NCBI GenBank assembly: GCA_014584705.1
Contig: JACTMJ010000030.1
Coordinates: 124,001 to 188,000, forward strand
Origin: Acidobacteriota bacterium
Lineage (GTDB): Bacteria > Acidobacteriota > Terriglobia > Bryobacterales > Bryobacteraceae
Length of the DNA stretch: 64,000 nt
Reading direction: 5' to 3'
Part shown: positions 61,972 to 64,000 of the stretch, piece after piece
How positions within the stretch are numbered: position 1 is the stretch's first letter
Layout of the letters: the number at the start of each line of letters is the position of its first letter
Translations under genes and position numbers: made by a program
Notes under the pieces: generated by a model
Databases searched by the model: none
What the model was told of the DNA's origin: nothing
What the model saw: the letters and a program-made list of their open reading frames with translations, nothing else

Positions 61972-63411
61972 CTAGTAGTCGAGCCCGTTCAAGCTGCGCG
62001 CCACCGATGCCTGCCACGCTTCGAGCGCCGTCTTCATTCGGGAGACACGTTCCGGCTCGGCCGTGGCGAGGTCGTGGGATTCTGTCGGGTCGAGGCGGAT
62101 GTTGTAAAGCAGATAGCGTGGCTGTCCTTCACCGGGCTTGCGATGCAGCTTGTAATCGCCGTCAATCCACGCGGATGGCCCGGGCCTTGCGTCGAGCGGG
62201 AATTGCCGGATGTTCCTGCCGGGGTCTGGTTGGGCCGCGCGCTTGGGCCGCTTCCCCTGCTGCTCTTCCAGGAGTTCCCGCAGCAATGGTTCGCTTGCCG
62301 TTCGAATGCCGGGTTCCGGATAAACCCAGAAGCCGAGAGGTTTCTCCCGGCGGTCCATTTTGCCGTCAATCATCGGCACCAGGCTAACGCCGTCGAGCGG
62401 CAGCACCTGCCGCTGCACTTTGGCACCGGCGAGTTCCACCAGGGTGGGGTAAATATCCACTGTTCCGCACGGTACCTCAGTCGCTCTGGGATTCGGGATC
62501 CGAGACGGCCACTCGATGATGGCCGGTACACGAATGCCGCCTTCTTCCAGATCCGCTTTCCGGCCGCGAAGCCCGCCCGTGGAACCTTCCTTGATCGCAC
62601 CGTTGTCGCTGTTGTACCAGAACAGTGTGTTTCCGGCCAGATTCAGCGCACGCAATTCCTTGCGCAGGTTGCCGATGGCGCGATCCATGGCCGTGATCTC
62701 GCCGTAGAAATGTTGCATGTTCTCCGGTTGATCCTTGTACGGCTCGCGATCCTCGGGAAGCGCTTTGTGGGGAGCGTGAGGGGAACCAAACCACACGACA
62801 GCCAGAAATGGCTGCTTCCTCCGGGATGCGCCGCGGATGAAGCGGATGGCGGCATCGACAGCCACCTGCGACCCTTCTCCCTTCGTCTGGATGATCGTTC
62901 CCTTGTCGCTCATCAGCGCGTTGTTGTCGTAGAAGTTCGCCGCGGACAGCCACTCATCGAACCCGCTGGCACCCGGAGAAACCGGGCTATCCGCGCGCAC
63001 CTCTCCCAGATGCCACTTGCCGAAATGCCCGGTGGCGTATCCCGCGGAACGAAGTGCCTCGGCGATGGTCACTTCCCGCGGCCGGAGCGGATACCCCCAG
63101 GAAAAGCAACCGAAGCGATTTGGATGGCGGCCGGTGAGGACGCTCCCCCGCGTTGGCGAGCACACCGGAGCGGCTGCATAGAAGCGATCGAAGCGAAGCC
63201 CGGTCCGCGACATCTCATCGAGCACCGGGGTCTTTAGAACCGGATTTCCGTTGTAAGCCACGTCACCCCAACCCTGGTCGTCGGCCATGCAGAGAACGAA
63301 GTTGGGGCGGGCCTGATCCGTCTTGGCTTGGAGTAGCGGGGAAGAAGCCGTGGCCGCGGCCAACCCGAACAGGAAATCTCTCCGGCGAACAGCAGATCCG
63401 AGGCTTTGCAT
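61972..63411 (-). CDS. Sulfatase, Tat-exported
   Basis: 479 residues from ATG 63411, with GGAGGG about six bases upstream; the frame is open to 63504 without a start signal. Tat signal RRRDFLFGLAAATASS. The formylglycine motif is CSPTR (Cys84) and metal ligands Asp44-Asp45 (CMADDQGWGD) are in place; GHFGKWHLG and NSDNGAI are further family motifs. It is of the Cys type and needs a formylglycine-generating enzyme, which is not in the window. Substrate: some sulfated polysaccharide or glycan. Confidence 0.92.
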   Translation of the reverse strand: MQSLGSAVRRRDFLFGLAAATASSPLLQAKTDQARPNFVLCMADDQGWGDVAYNGNPVLKTPVLDEMSRTGLRFDRFYAAAPVCSPTRGSVLTGRHPNRFGCFSWGYPLRPREVTIAEALRSAGYATGHFGKWHLGEVRADSPVSPGASGFDEWLSAANFYDNNALMSDKGTIIQTKGEGSQVAVDAAIRFIRGASRRKQPFLAVVWFGSPHAPHKALPEDREPYKDQPENMQHFYGEITAMDRAIGNLRKELRALNLAGNTLFWYNSDNGAIKEGSTGGLRGRKADLEEGGIRVPAIIEWPSRIPNPRATEVPCGTVDIYPTLVELAGAKVQRQVLPLDGVSLVPMIDGKMDRREKPLGFWVYPEPGIRTASEPLLRELLEEQQGKRPKRAAQPDPGRNIRQFPLDARPGPSAWIDGDYKLHRKPGEGQPRYLLYNIRLDPTESHDLATAEPERVSRMKTALEAWQASVARSLNGLDY

Positions 63412-63513
63412 TGGGACCCTCCAGGAGAATCGTAACAGCAAAGCCGGGGCCATCACCGAATCTTCAAACCTGGCCAAGAGAACAGGCGGCGCAACGGCTA
63501 CCAAGCCCGGGCG

Positions 63514-64000
63514 CTAGTTGACGTTCGTGTAGCGGCGGAGCACGGCCAGGACGCGGCCCTGGATTTCGAGGTCGTCGATGGAGACGTTAATGGGGCGCAT
63601 CTCGGAATTCGCCGGTTGCAGGCGGGCGCGTCCCCCGCCGTCGGAGAAGTAGCGCTTCAGCGTTGTCTCCATCCCTTCGATCAGAGCCACGACAATGTCG
63701 CCGTCCTTTACGTTGGTGCCCCGCTCCACCAGGACGAAGTCGCCGTCGCAGATGTGGTCTTCGATCATGGATTCGCCACGAACCCGGAGGGCGTACAGGT
63801 TCTCATTGCTCAAGAAGTCCGAGAGGACCAGACAGTCGGGCAGGGGAGGAGTTTCAACCGGGACTCCCGCGGCGATCTGTCCAAGCAGGGGGATGCTCAA
63901 GGTGCTCTCGTTCATGTTCATGCTGCGCGAGAGTTCCTGAAAGTAGCGTGGAGCCAGTTCAAGGGAGCGACTCTGGTTGTAGGAGCGCCGCACATACTGC
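63514..64000 (-). CDS. lexA: SOS repressor LexA, 5'-truncated
   Basis: The frame is open to the window edge on the minus strand; the DNA-binding winged helix is mostly outside, with only its last residues (RRSYNQSRSLEL) visible. The self-cleavage site Ala-Gly is in LLGQIAAGVPVETP, catalytic Ser in RGESMIEDHICDGDFVLVE and Lys in TTLKRYFSDGG. LexA represses DNA-repair genes until RecA triggers its cleavage. It lies 102 bases upstream of the sulfatase gene on the same strand. Confidence 0.95.
   Translation of the reverse strand, partial: QYVRRSYNQSRSLELAPRYFQELSRSMNMNESTLSIPLLGQIAAGVPVETPPLPDCLVLSDFLSNENLYALRVRGESMIEDHICDGDFVLVERGTNVKDGDIVVALIEGMETTLKRYFSDGGGRARLQPANSEMRPINVSIDDLEIQGRVLAVLRRYTNVN

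Overview
This 64 kb window of GC-rich bacterial chromosome holds about 53 protein genes. I see no rRNA, tRNA, phage, insertion sequence or CRISPR array. The content suggests an Acidobacteriota member, most like the Solibacteraceae/Bryobacterales: Tat-exported polysaccharide enzymes, a planctomycete-like sulfatase, an 'oxidoreductase C-terminal' Gfo/Idh protein, a complete Tad pilus locus and an HAE1 efflux system. That placement is inference from gene content; no rRNA gene is present to confirm it.

Layout. 1-7279: a 5'-cut heparinase II/III-like protein, DUF488, a Gfo/Idh/MocA oxidoreductase, a large Tat-exported protein of unknown function and a Tat-exported glycerophosphodiesterase. 7695-13654: a tripartite RND efflux operon (adaptor, pump, outer-membrane factor). 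13695-14705: a secreted unknown protein. 14868-15926: DAHP synthase. 15923-21226 (minus): phoH-ybeY-corC/CNNM-era, then an unknown protein and an EamA transporter. 21531-36571: a divergent Tad pilus locus. The minus arm carries two TadE-like pseudopilins, a vWA TadG, a TonB-like protein, prepilin peptidase and DUF192. The plus arm carries flp, cpaB, cpaC, cpaE, cpaF, tadB, tadC and a candidate 30-residue membrane peptide. 37109-41574: purQ-purL-purF. 41686-49617 (minus): a chemosensory operon cheW-MCP-cheA-cheR-cheD-cheY-cheX-cheB. 49826-54778: an alginate-export-type porin, an amidohydrolase lipoprotein and ruvAB. 54828-59634: rsmE, then a tesA-like lipoprotein divergent from a ybbAB-like ABC exporter. 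59644-64000: a double-domain acetylxylan-esterase-like hydrolase, a sulfatase and the C-terminal part of LexA.

How the parts fit. The Tad locus looks complete for assembling a type IVc pilus: pilin, maturation peptidase, secretin, ATPase, platform proteins and minor pilins. Its spacers carry unusually strong inverted repeats, above all between flp and cpaB. The chemosensory operon has tightly overlapping genes and carries CheX rather than CheZ; no flagellar gene lies in the window, so it may drive pilus-based motility or another output. The window ends carry secreted sugar-polymer enzymes (heparinase-like, esterase, sulfatase), consistent with a soil heterotroph that degrades plant or microbial polysaccharides.

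Limits. All functional calls come from reading motifs by eye. Start codons were chosen from ribosome-binding sites and signal peptides. Promoter and terminator calls are weak. I found no clearly new multi-gene system; the best candidates for novelty are the small peptide after tadC, the structured Tad spacers, the TonB-like Tad protein and the 875-residue Tat-exported protein.
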